DNA of 64,000 bases from positions 5,823 to 69,822 of the forward strand of contig JADHZB010000690.1 in assembly GCA_015657535.1 (NCBI GenBank), written 5' to 3'. Under the pieces are notes generated by a model, which was given only the letters and a program-made list of their open reading frames with translations, did no database searches and was not told where the DNA came from. The position numbers and the translations under genes are program-made. Source of the stretch: Nephromyces sp. MM_2019 (lineage: Eukaryota; Apicomplexa; Aconoidasida; Nephromycida). Below are positions 10,612-23,554 of the stretch, piece by piece (the first letter of the stretch is position 1; every line of letters begins with the position of its first letter).

Positions 10612-13600
10612 TGTCTAAAACAATAAAAGCACATGAAAAACAAAGCAAAGTTTCAAACAGCTGTGTGCGTGTGGTTATGTTTCACACATCAGCTGTGCAT
10701 ATGTGTGTTGGCAGGGCCATACACCATCTGTGTCTATGTGTTGGCAGGTTCCACACATCAGCTGTGAGTATGTGTGTGTAGGTAAGTCTCAAACATCACC
10801 TGTATGTATGGGTAATTTTCACGCATCAGGTGGAAGTTTATATCCCCTTCAAACAAAGCCTTATACAAAAATGCACACTCACTTAATACAGAGGACGTCT
10901 CTATCTTTCTAAGGTCAAACTTTCCACACACGCTCAAATAGATGGAAGAAAATGCTTTGGATGTAACTGCATGGCAGAAGCTGCCTCTAGAATTGAGAGA
11001 AACGTCTAACAGAAGTTAACTTGCCAAAGAGCTTGAGAAACGTCTAACAGAAGTTAACTTGCCAAAGAGCTTCAGAGGAGTTTAAAGACACACTTTTTTC
11101 TCTTAAAAAACAGATTTCCCACTACAGTGTGTGCAGTGTTAAGGAAGAGCAACAAAAAAGAGAGAAAGGAGTTATGAAATTTGGGGGGAGATGTGGAAAC
11201 TAGCAATTTGAAGCTCAGAAATGTGTTTTTTTATCTTCAAAAGGCATCTATGGTGGTTTGCGTGCTGGTGTGTGCGTGCTGGCGTGTACGTGCTGTTGTG
11301 TGTGCTGGTGTCCGCCCGTGGGTACTAGTGTGTGTGCCGGTATGCGTTGGTGTGTGTGCCAGTGTTGCTATATATGCGTTGGTGTGTGTGCCCGTGTGTG
11401 TCGGTATGTGCTGGTGTATTTTCTAAATTAGATACTGGTGCCTCTTTGTATGTTGTCATGTGCTCGGGTGTGTTGGCCTGTGTTTGCTTGCGTGTGTTGA
11501 CGTACATAGATGCATCTCTATAGATGCATCCTGATATATGTGAAATTTCCTTTTTTTAAGCACAATAGTGAAGCTATGAGTTATACAGGTTACTGCAAAA
11601 CTCGAATACTTGCCTTGTCATGCTGCTTTAGCATGGGATCGCTTTACGTATTAGCTTTATCGATTTGTGTAAAAAATGTACCCGTACTTTAACTGTGTGT
11701 GCAGTCATATGGATATACTACAAAAGATAAATATGTGAGCAATGACTCCTATTTGACTGGGTTCTTGCCGATTTTAAATACTGTGCTACTTAGCATCCTT
11801 CTCTGAATTGAGGATGCGGCAATATCATGTAAAAACCAATTTTCCAGATGTACCTCTCGACTTTGCAATAAGTTATTATCCAAGATAATAGTTTGTTCTC
11901 TACTCTCATAATACCCCAGGCCATTATATATATATTATATCAGAAAAACCACCAAGATTAGTAAATATTAAAAAATTTCAGCGGGAGTTCTTTCAAACGA
12001 AGCAGTGCTTCACCCGCTAACGCTGGAAATTTCCCTAGCTTTGATGTACTTAATCTTCAATGTTTGCCCACTCCCCCCCTCTGTGTGGCAAATAAATTTT
12101 CGGAAATCATCCTGGGTACTGCTATGGGTGAGGAATATATGGAATGCCAGAGCGAATTTCTCGTTCCGAAGGTTTTGCAATATGCAGCTGCTCCAGTGCA
12201 TATGAAAGAGAGAGCGCGTGGGACTGTGGTTTTGCAGCCATGCTGGTGATCCAAACGTATTTTTGCTGATTCGTTTAACGGGTTTTCGAAATATCGAAAG
12301 ATTCCGTTTTCATGCCACTCTGCAACTGTTTAAAAATATCGAAAATTAGTATTTCAAAAGCTGACAGGCTAGTCGCTCTGTTTTCCCTTATCATCGTTGG
12401 TGTCTATAGAAGACGCCACGGGAAATTCTATATAAAAAGCAGATGAGAACTACACAAGCGTGATATCGCGAATTATGATGTGGTATCCAGAGGTGCCATA
12501 TAAATTAGTTCTACCGAAAAAATACTGCTATTAGAAGACTCACGAATTTCTTTTTTAACCGTTTTAAAAAGCACCTTAAAGTGAGTACATATTTATCCGT
12601 ACCGGCTCTATGAGGATGAATTCCATGAAAATATGCAGTTTATTCAGCAACGCTCTAGAGCGAATTTTTATGCTACATTCTTTCTCTTTTATGAGAGCCA
12701 TCCCTAGGTGTAGGCAGTGATCATTTTCTATATTCCAGGTAATAATGGCATGAAAATATAAAAAATTCCAAGGGAAAAATCAGCGCAATAACAAAAGCTA
12801 TCCATAGGCGTAAGATTTCATGAGGACCACTAACTATGATAAAGGCATGCACTATAGATAGAATATGGAGGCAGTGAGAACACAGATGTGCTCCCAATTG
12901 CGTAAAATGCTATTCAAATTTTACACGGCTGGTAAAAAAAAGCATTATTCGCGACGAAGCCTGAAAATAAGCATATATGCATAGTTATTACTCAAGTAAC
13001 TCTTGGCTAGCATTTTGACTCCAAAGAATTGATTAAAAATATTTCCTGTGTGTGGCTCTCCTAAGACAATTTGTCGTATTCTGCGCTTTCGCGTATTATT
13101 GCGATGTCATGTGTAAAAAGCCCTGCGTATCATCAGAATAACCTCACCAGATAAAAGCTGTTAACATTAGAGTTTGCATACAAGTTTGCGCCTTCAATTT
13201 ATAAGATGCAAACATCTTATAGTGACGTTGCGTATAAAACAAGCAGCGCGAAGTCGCGATATCAGGCAAGAATAGTATTTTTGACAACTCCAGTGCTTTT
13301 TTACATTCATTTCCGGAGGTACATATTGATTAATCCGTTGTTTGTAAACTACAGCAGTTTTGTCATATTAGCTAGAATAAGGAAATGTTCTGTGACGGCC
13401 TGGCTATAATTTGGAATTCTCACTTCGCGAGGGACATCTTTTCTCTGTTTTAACTGCCGCTGGACAGGTACTTCAACGTGCCTACAAACTAGGCGACTGA
13501 TAGAGTACCAAGCATCTCGGGATTACCAGGACCCTGGTCTCGTGAGTTCATCAAGAACGATACTTCAGTCAGAATATTTGTCAAAGTTGAGAAATAGAAA

Positions 13601-14322
13601 CGTACATTGTATACAGGTCAGCGGTGTTTCACTGCTTATACTGTGCACATGCGATAGTGCATCATCCGCCTAAAGAGGCAAGCGTACAAGTAGCCCTACG
13701 GAGCATTGTTTAGATTGCTATAACTCTACCGAATCTATCCCTTCGCTTCATCAGCATGATTTTTTTATTATAGAGAGGTGCCCTTCTTTATAAAATTAAG
13801 TCTTGCTCTATTTCGAATAAGCAGATTATTCCGAATAAATACTCCCAATCAGAATAGGCTAATGCGTTATCCTCTCTGTTATCGGCATGAGCGCGGATGG
13901 GTGCTGCCCCACCGGAATAGAATTTTCACGGCAAGGAGTGCTCACAACAAGTATTCTCCGCTATTCATGATTTTTTCTAAGAATTCTATCTAGCCCCAGA
14001 AAAATTTTTAATACCCATGTGATATCTTCAATTTTTTAAGTAGACTTAAGCTTGGAACTATGCATTTAAGACTAGACCGCAAAGAGGATGTCAACTGCTA
14101 GCCAACAGTAAAGGACCGCCTATCTAGCCTGCCACCAACATAAAGTGGTGTGCCTCTTATATTTTTTACACACCAAATTAGCTTCTTCAATAGGAAGACC
14201 TATTTTCCATCTTACTAGTGAGGCAAGCGCATCTCTGCGGCGAGCCGTAACCACTAAGCAGATAAATTTCGATTATCCAAGGAAAAAACCTATGCCTGTA
14301 TATTTTGGTTACAAAATCCAAA
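10612..14322. other. Intergenic region, divergent PP2C and ARP genes
   Basis: Holds the presumed 5' regions of PP2C (-) and the ARP gene (+). From 10650 to 11500 it is rich in TGTGTG words. After about 11700 these vanish and the texture becomes even AT-rich DNA. At 12064-12249 a less AT-rich stretch is open in several frames, including a + strand frame that reads like protein (ANKFSEIILGTAMGEEYMEC) up to a stop; it may be an isolated exon, but I cannot tie it to splice partners. Otherwise I see nothing. Confidence 0.5.
10997..11072. repeat. 38-bp direct tandem duplication
   Basis: Two identical adjacent copies of a 38-bp unit, 10997-11034 and 11035-11072, beginning GAGAAACGTCTAAC and ending CCAAAGAGCTT. 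No reading frame spans them. It looks like a recent slippage or repair duplication. Confidence 0.95.
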
Positions 14323-17300
14323 ATGTCTGCGAGCTCGGAGGCGAACGTTCCACTAGATGAAAGTCCAGTAGTTATCATCGACAGTGGATCAGGTAGGCGT
14401 ACTGCTTGCAAATCTTTTGCTAGCACATGCTCAAGACGGTAAAGCTTGTTAATTTTTTTCTCTTCACGCATGCAAGATATCCTGTTTTGCCGCTTTGCTC
14501 TAACCAATTTCAAAGGAATACTTCGCATCTAATTTTATGAGTGCTTCTAGGTCATCACCCTGGGTTTAAGCTTAATCAGACTAGCTAGCCACTTGAGCAC
14601 TTTGCTTATGAAGCAAAAATTTCCGTCTAAACTAATATTTTAATTCATTGGTGGCTATGTTAAACAGGCACTCATGATATCTGCTATGTATTTCGTAAAT
14701 TTTTAGAGCGTAAAAAAGTATCAAAATTTACGCTTTACCGCCAGGCTAGGATAAAGTGGACAGCAGAGTATGGCACAATACAAACACATTCACTAGAGTA
14801 ACTAATTGCAATGCGAGGACTTCGAAGTTCTCGTCAATTCATTAAATATATGTTTGGTTTTGCAAGAAAAATTATGCGGTGATGACTTATCTATTATGCT
14901 TCTGCAGACTCTATTTCATTGGAATCTTACTGTATCGTATTGTGGATACACCTTTTTACACAGTGAAGTAGTTTCCGAAGAATTATGCATCTCAAAATAC
15001 ACCGTGTACATAGTGAATTATTACTATTACTTATCAGGTCATGTTAACATCTGCGAACTCTTAGTGTAGTAGTAAAGGCGCTACTAACTATTGTCCGCTG
15101 CAGCAGTTTATTCTCCTATTATGAAGGGCCATTAGCCCAATATAATCGTTTTAGCTACCATCACAATAATTAGCAATGCGCATACATTAAGATTTGCTAA
15201 CATTTTGTCAATGCACTCCGTAGATTCGTGAAATTTGTTAACTTGAATAACTACCATTTCCTTTTTTTTATAGTTTTGATGTCAGTTATCTTAAGCTTCC
15301 TAGGTGCATCTCACGTATTATCCATGTACTTTATTGCCCAGTCACTCCTTCCTTATCATTATACAGAGTTTAAGATTATAACTCTTTGCAGGACATTGCA
15401 CCTATTTTCGCTGCTAAATTTTTGTGATAAGTTTGCTAATTCGAAACTTCCTTTTTTAACACTTTTACGCCATTGAAGATCTCGAAAAATTAAGCGCATG
15501 CGTTGACTAGTATTCTGTTGCAAGCACCTGCCCGCTGCTAAATAGCATACTAGCTCTCTCTGTACGGCGTACCTAAGCATGCAATACAGCTTTTGGCTGC
15601 ATTAGCATCCCAGCAATTTTTCTAGCTAAGCTTTACCTTTTTTGTAGTTTGAACAGCTACGACTATTTCAAAGTACAAGCTGACTCAGAGCAGCGTTCAC
15701 CTATCGCTATCCTTGGTATTCAATCTTCCACCTACACAGGACTAGTAGCTAACTTTTTTTGGCGGTATATATAATTGATAATTGTTTCTATACTGAAAGC
15801 AATGCAATCATTCATACTAATAATCGCGCTCTCATGACGGATGACTTTTTTTGTACTTGCTTTTGTCGAAATTGAAAATAGAAGAAGTAATATCTAGGTG
15901 CCCTTAAATATCTGTCTCAGGTACAGTAGATGCTGTAAGCAGCAGTATTTTGTGCACAGGAGCCTGTGAAAACAGCGTATAAAGCTTGTGCGGCACGGTG
16001 CTTTCTTTGTGTAACTTTTAGGGATTGTCAAGGCAGGATTGCACACTGATAACCTGCCAAGTCTCTGCTTTCCAACTATAATTGGTAAACCAAGGAAGCG
16101 CTATCAGGCAGAGTATGAGGAAAACGTGAAATATATAGGAGATGATGCACTTTCGAATATAGAGCATCTTAGTATTAGTCGCCCAATCGATCACGGTCAC
16201 ATTCATGATTGGATCGAGGTACTATATTTGATTATAACACTTTTCTTAACTTTCTAAGGCTATTAAACACCTGTTAGAACTTCAAACACTTTCTAGAGTT
16301 ACGGAAATAATGTTTGCTTTTATTACTTGTATGTTTTGATAAAGCTTTATTGGAAGAGTTGAAAAAATCAAATTTTTTAATAGGCGTAAACAGTAACTCT
16401 GAAAATTTTTCCTTTGTAAAGGGAAGCAAGCTTTGCAAAAAACCGCTGCAGCCTTACTTCGGAAATTTTTTTCATGGTTTCTATGCGTACTGTTACACAT
16501 AAATAGTCCAATGATAATCTTTTTCATGAATTTTTAGCTAAGCTTCTTTGGGGAGTTCGGTAGGTCGTAAATTTCGCAATTTTTAGCCAGTTTAATAACC
16601 GGAATATTTTTAGATCGAAGAAATCTGGGATTATACTTTCAAGAAATTAGGAGTGGAAACTCAGGAACACCCTTGTGTGACTACGGAACCAGTATTGTGC
16701 TCATCGCAGCACAGAGAAAATTGTGCGGAATTATTGCTTGAAGTTTTCGGGTTTCCAGAAATAAACATTTCTCCATCAGGATTAATGTCTATATATGGGT
16801 AATGAAATACTCATTGTGCTGTTTTTCAACAATTTCATCACTTGTTCAATAAAAAATTGAGATGTGCGTATTTTGAAATATTCAAAGCTTCACAGTTTTA
16901 TACTAGCATATAGTGAAGCTGAATTTGTGAAACATTTATTCTCGATAATTATCTCTTTTATGTTTAAAGAGCTGGAAAATTAACTGGATTAGTGCTAGAA
17001 ATTGGAGAGGGAGTAACTCAGTGCTTGCCCCTTGTTGAAGGTAGGGCTAAAAGCACGAAGAATTAAGCTTAACAGTGCTAGAAGCTTTATGGAAAATTAT
17101 GATTGTGGTTAAAAAACTTCAAAATATTTTTAAAATGTACAAAACTTCAGAGGAGCTTAAAATGTGAATATAAAAGTTATATTTTTCATCTTCAAAAATT
17201 TAAAACCTGGAAAAATGTGTAAGCAAGCCAATGACATAAAAATTATTTAGCTATAAACTTAAAAAAAAATGTAAAATTAGATAAAGTTAATCACACATGC

Positions 17301-20300
17301 ACCGAGATCTCTTTTATTTCTCATAAAAAGCATGGAAAAAAATGGCATCTCTTCAAGTTTCATATTTTTGCGTCAGCGCTAGCTTATTTCTAAAAAGCAA
17401 GCGGGGCTAGGGTACATAAAGAAATATAGCTATAGTAGCGTACATCTACTGGTAAAATTCAATATTTTGAATTTCTGCTACTGATACATCGCAGGTTATG
17501 TGTGAAACTCTCTCTCGTAAATTTTGGGGATAGAACTGCTAAGCAAAGTAATAGTAGACACTTCCTCCACTTAACACTTGCGTATTTATGACTACGCTAG
17601 CCTCACATTATTTTTATCAAGCTTGAAATTGAAAATTTTAAATCAGGGCAACTATTCTGTGATGGGAAATATACATGTGCTCAAACTTTTACAAGCCTCT
17701 ACATTGATCAAACCTTTGTTTAGAGCAGATCTTTTGACAAATAAAAGTAAAAAAGCTTTTGCATTGATTTATTTTTGGATCTTTAGCTTTTGTGTGCCAA
17801 TTTTGTTCATGGAAATATGATACAGATTATACTATGCGCAAAAAACCCATCAGGTTTTATCAGCAAAGAAGCTGTCAGAAGATCTGATTTCGGAGGGGAG
17901 GAATTGACCATGTTTCTCCGCCGAACCTTGTGCGATATGGGTTATCCTCTTACAACAAGAGCAAACATGGTATTTCTTAGGTCTTTTCTTCTAAAATAAT
18001 GAAGCTTAATACTGAAAAAATGGCACACTAATGATTTTTGGTTGCTTTAAAATAATCAATATGTGAACTTACTAACTATTTCTTTTACATTCCCGAACAG
18101 GAATTGGTTCAAAACATAAAGAAATCGCTATGTTTTTGCTCTGTACTACCTAGAGGTAAGCAAGGCCGTCATAAGCCATGAAACTAACTCTAAAATTATT
18201 GAAATCATTCTTGCTTGTCACTCTTGCCTAGTAAATATAAAATTACTCTTAATATGCATAATTTTTTATTTCCTCAGAGGACATGATCCGAGATGACTTG
18301 GGTGAAACATTTTTTCTTCCCGATGGAGAAACCCTGAAAGATGGGTCAACGTCAGTCTCAAATATTTACATAATACTAAGCTAAGCTAGACAGCCAAAAT
18401 TTTCAGACAAAGCTTCCTAGCTTTTTCGTATAATTTTCCCAATACTTACTGTGATGTCAGCACAATCAAGAGCCCCAAGTTGCTTCGAAGCGATGTTTTT
18501 CAATAGCTAGGCTTAACCGTTGCCAGCCAACTTTTAGTTCATGAAAGTTTGAATCAAATTTCTTCCTTAAATGAACTCAACTCTGGTGCTTGTATTTTTT
18601 ACTTTCCTGAGAAACCGCTCTAGAATTTTCAATTACAGACTGCTTGCAATACTCTACATATGGGATTGCAAGCTAGCCTGCAAATCTCAAAAAGGTTTTC
18701 AGGCTCGTGGGTAAATGCCAAGCAACGCATGTGAAGATAGGTACTTCTCATAAGTTTTTCTAAACAATAATGTTTAATAGAAAAGGCAGATAAAAAAAAG
18801 GAAGCTACCTGTCCAAAACAGCAACTTTAAACCTTGCTGTTAACATGAAACTAATTTTTATACCAAACAAATTTCTGATCTTCTAGAGTCTGATCCGAGG
18901 TTAAGATTTTCAATGGCATTTGTAGGCATAGCGAAATTCTAATATATTTTCGGCTATATCTGTTTGGTGCATAAAACTTGAGCTACCTGGTAGCGAGGTA
19001 GCTGAGCTCGTCAGTATAGCACTCTCAAGGAACAGGCTTATAAAATTTGTTCCAGGTGTCTGCTAAATTTGAAGGAGGCTGTTAAGAGCGAGCTGATTTA
19101 AATTGATAGTAGCTTCAGTAGCGTCAAAACAAATGGATCGTGAAATAGTCTGCCTTCAATAAATTCCGCAAATTCTGCAATAATTTTATTTATAATAATT
19201 TTATGTTAAACGACGTTTAATTTTGAAAGGAGTAGTGCCAGCTATTTCTACTTTTAGACCTCTCTGAAGCACATAGTAATGTATTTTCTCTCGATAAAAC
19301 TCTGCTGAGTTAACAAAGGATGAGCGCGTCCGCAAGTGTCCTGCACAAATACATATAATCTTATTATTTATCTGCTAATGGTACCAGGTTTTGCTACTGA
19401 AAGTGTTTTTTTCTTCCGGAATTTGTAATTTTCACTATTAGAGTTTTTCTTAGGCTAGGCAAGCATTTTCTCCTGTGCATCGTTTTGCTGTCAGGGAAAT
19501 CGTTTTGGGTGCCGAGCGAATTTATCCTACAGAAGCTTTATTCAACCCCCAATTGTGCGAGAGGGACTCTCTACCTTTAAGCTCGCTTATCTGGAGTTCC
19601 ATTATGGTACACACCCTTCGCATTTGCTACTGATATAGTTCACATACCACGCTTATGCAAGGGCGATTCACTGATGCATATTTCCTAGCTTGAAGAAAAG
19701 AGGCTGTAGACTAATTTTTGTCAGTTTTTTAAGAGCGTAGATTATGCTATCCAGGAAATAAAACGCAGCATTTGATTATTCACAGGCTTCCGCCATAGGA
19801 ATAAGAAAGTCCTTACTAGCAAATGTTATACTGAGCGGTGGTTCTACGATGTTTTCTGGGCTCCCAGAAAGGTATCCGTAAAAACTATACATGATGCTAT
19901 TACTTAACATATTACCCCTAACCTCCGACTCTTAGGCTTCAGTGACACTGCGTAGGATGTGCACACATACAAAAGGACATAAAATTTGAGAAACCAAAGA
20001 AAATTAGCATGGGATACATCTTGATTTTCTCTCTATTTTCATGAACCAATCTACAAGCGAATCAGAAGTACGAGATAATAGCACCTATATGAAGGATTTT
20101 CATTTAGTGGTATTGGTATCAAATAAATGTACTTTACGGAAAATGCATCAATTTTAATGCTTTACTTACCGATTTGCGCTATGATAGGTTACTGCATCAA
20201 AGTTAGGTTCCTGCTTTAGGGTACCAATGCACTGCTAAAATAATTGATGCTATTTACACCAGTACACGCTGCTACCTATAGACTTGAAATAGAGATCAAA

Positions 20301-20480
20301 AACTCCGCACCGGAATTAGCCAGAAGTGTAGTCCGGGTTGAAACGCCAGCGCACCGAGAATTTCTTCCTTGGGTAGGCTGTAAAGTCTGCTCAAGTCCCA
20401 CTATGAAGTCAATGATGTCGCAATACTGGATTACTAAAGAAGAATGGGATGAAATAGGATCTAAAGTAGTACACATGAAG
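14323..20480 (+). CDS. Divergent actin-related protein (ARP/actin-like)
   Basis: Actin-fold ATP-binding protein. Ten exons join in phase: 14323-14392, 16022-16218, 16614-16798, 16970-17040, 17854-17969, 18101-18155, 18278-18350, 19495-19606, 19786-19871 and 20282-20480, giving 388 residues (actin is about 375). Start chosen at MSASSEANVPLDESP, directly ahead of the P1 loop VVIIDSGSGIVKAG. Other actin landmarks: FPTIIGKPR, YIGDDA, RPIDHG, HPCVTTEP, the P2 loop LEIGEG, LPDGE, YPTEALFNPQL, ILSGGSTMFSGLPER and WITKEEWDEIGSKVVH. Asp20 and Lys27 (actin Asp11, Lys18) are kept, but Gln137, Asp154, Asp157 and His161 align with Ser144, Glu161, Glu164 and Gln168. The last codons are uncertain: translation either reads on to a stop at 20607-20609 or uses a tiny extra exon. 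ARP subclass is not assigned; role (chromatin or cytoskeletal) unknown. Confidence 0.88.
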
Positions 20481-20609
20481 GTATGCGGAAGATTAAAATG
20501 GAATCCTGCTGTGGCTTTCACTATTACAATAATATTTTTTCTGCTCACTCAAAAATTAGACATTAGAGCGAATCTATGTGGAATATGGTTTTTCTGCGCA
20601 CATAATTGA

Positions 20610-23554
20610 CACGTATTTTGCACGCTTCAATATATAATTAAAAATATATACTAAATTCATTGGTATTTGACGGTTGTTTCATTATATTTTGACCATTTTA
20701 AACGTAACAAGCCGCAGTGATGAATCCAAGTGTTTCCATGCATACAAGCCCATACTTTCATTCATTCTGTTATACGGTCTTAGAGCAGTATCTATATCGC
20801 CCTTCGCTGGAAAATTAAAGTCACTATTTACAAGATATATAACAATAGCGTCACGCAATAGCATTTTATCCTGTAACTCCCATACCGTATTTACAGGCGA
20901 GCATTAAGTAAAGACGGCGTATTGTTATATTTCCGCGAAGACTGCGTGAAAATATACACTGGATTTCGGGAGTTAATCGATAAGAGCAAGATATCGCACT
21001 TCTCTATGAGGTAATGCCGTGCTATGCCATGAGATTAGCGATGAAAAATTACTTTATTTGCTGGCCACCTAAAGAATACTACTTCCCCGGAACAAGTAAA
21101 ACAGTACTACCAGTTGTCCAAAATTGTCGCGAATACTGCGTAATAATTTGCGAGTTCTAGCGAATCCTGGGTCACACTCCGATAAAAATGGCTTTTAAAC
21201 AAAGGGTGGAACGCTATAAGCTAATAAAGTATAAGCGAGCTTTTAACAAAATTAGTATAAAATATTTTTCCATTCTATAGACAACATTAAGTTTTTCATA
21301 AAAAAGCATGGAGCCATACTTCCGCAGAGATGAGCCCTTGCGTGAAACTTTGTAATTCCGTAGCTTCGTGTACCATGTGGATACTGCAATAGCAAACCAC
21401 TAACTAGATATACAAGCGAATTAATCCCCTAGGGAATATTTTCAATAGATATAGAGGAAATACAGGGCTGAAAGTTTTTCTTCCTTGCGTAATAAGAAAA
21501 ATTAAAAACCCTGTATACAACTAAAAGCAAGTACAGCAATACAAAGTAATAGTTGCCCACATTTGCAGCAATCTCCGTTATACACAAAACTTACATCTGT
21601 GTACTAGCGTGTCTGCTAGCACCTTGAGCGTGCTATCTTTGACCGCCGTACAACTAGGATGAAGACCAAGCGCTAGTACCCATCTTAAATTGGCTATCAG
21701 ACTCATTGTTGCAAAGTTATTAATCTAGCACAGGTGGAACAATAGTAACTGCTTTCAAGTCATCGTAAAAATGGTATGCACGGCTTCATATGCTAGGGGG
21801 AGAAAAAAGAGTTTATTTTGTGCTCAATCAAGCATTACGGCTGGTAATTTTCTTGGACTTCTTAGAAGTGCCGCATAAGTATTGGAATTACGCTTTGCAT
21901 TCTAAGGTGAAGACTAAAAGAGCGCTGGAATACCCCAGGAGCTTCCCCCTTTTTATAGCTCTCTTGATAGATTCAGCATTTACGAAAGCTAAACATCAAT
22001 GTAATTCCCCCCCTTGTGCATTGCGTGTGTACATACAAGCGGGAAACTGTAGCTCCGAGCTAGTGCTTTCCCCATACTGAGCTTTGGCGATAATCGCTTT
22101 GAATGATATAATAATTTAACTTCTCAACTGTATCACGATCATCCATAGGAATAGGTGCTGGCTATGAAGCAAGATATATTGATGGTAAAAATGCTAATTT
22201 CATGGCCTGCTTCGCTCGCAAGTTTCATCAGAATAAGCCACATATTGATTAACTTAGGAACCATAAATCAGAAGCTTGTCGCTCACACATTCAGCTGTCT
22301 TACCGTTACAACTACTTATTGGCACATTGAGTTGCATTCCTTACAATTATCATCCTAAAGTCACAATAGGGTGTAGTTTTATCACGATGATTCGAGAAGT
22401 ACAGCTGCTGCTTTGTGCATGGTTGGTAGCATCATTAGCGCGGCTGGCCTCATCACTGCTATGCTCCCCGGAAATATGCCAGCGCTGCTGCATAGGAACC
22501 TCATCTGGTTGCACTTCAGGTAATGAGAAAGCCTTCCACGATGTTCTAATTTTGTGCTATTGCACTATTGTACCTTAATTTAGCTTTCCCGCATACTAGA
22601 AGAGGCTCACTGATAACAGATAACACCTTTTGCGAAGTAAGGATTTTGGTTTTACTACGCGACGATTCTGTACTCTTTTGTAAGTGCAGATGTGTGACTG
22701 CGACGATCCAACGATAGGTTCGTTTTTTTGTTTGTTACAAATTAAAGGATCACTAATATGTAAACCACTCATAAACTGCAGGCTGTGGATGGCTCGCACT
22801 AGGTTAGGGACTACAGGCCAATTCTACAACTCAGCTGTAAATTTTATTCTTTTACTAAGGATCAGGAAGAGTCCAATGCAGTAGTTGCGAATTTTTGCGT
22901 CCCGTAAGCCCACTCTGCCTGAGCAACTAAAGTAAAGTATATCTACTGAACGTCCTGTGTTGCAGGTAGCAGAATCAATACCATCTGCCGAAATAGCTGG
23001 TGAACCCTTCTTTTGTGCATATCAAGTAACGAGCTTAATGTGCTTTAGAACTTTTTCAGGTTGTGGGACTATTCCGTAAGTCTTAAACTGAAGCATTCGT
23101 ATTAAATAACTACAACTTGCTCAATAGAATGGCAGGAGAACTTATTTTCGACATTTTGCCGATAAACTCCCGATATACTACCAGCTAAGGCCTTAAATTT
23201 GGCCTGACGGTTTATATAGGTAATATAACTTTAGGGTATCTAATGAAAGCTTCCGTATACATCTGCTTTTATTATACGTGTAGCTCTCAATGACGCCAGA
23301 AAATACGATTTTCCCTTATTTCGCGAAACAACTAAAGATTTCTCATTCCTCAACAAATTTTAAACCTTTAGAAATGCTGTGTGATAGTTACAAGTTCCAT
23401 ACGGCAATGCTGTAAGCAGCTGTGCTCTACAAAGAATATCCCCGAAAACTCATAAGGCGGAAAAAATTTCGGTGATTTCAAAGCACTCAATAAGGATATC
23501 ACCGACATGCTACCCAACTCTTAATTTCTCCGGCTAGGTCTGGCAGCATAGTAC
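20610..23554. other. Mostly uninterpreted region with coding-like fragments
   Basis: Contains + strand stretches that resemble exons without a complete chain. At 22156-22259 a frame reads IGAGYEARYIDGKNANFMAC before a stop. At about 22375-22519 a frame rich in small hydrophobic residues ends at a good donor (GTAATG). An unbroken frame of 96 codons at 21790-22080 has no recognisable motif. These may be exons of one unrecognised + strand gene or chance frames. No family could be named. Confidence 0.3.

Noticed and set aside
22156..22259. SET-domain fragment (YIDGKNANFMACFARKFHQN)
   Set aside because: It only loosely recalls a SET motif (DA...GN.ARF.NHSC) and lacks the NHSC core; a stop follows and no partner exons were found.
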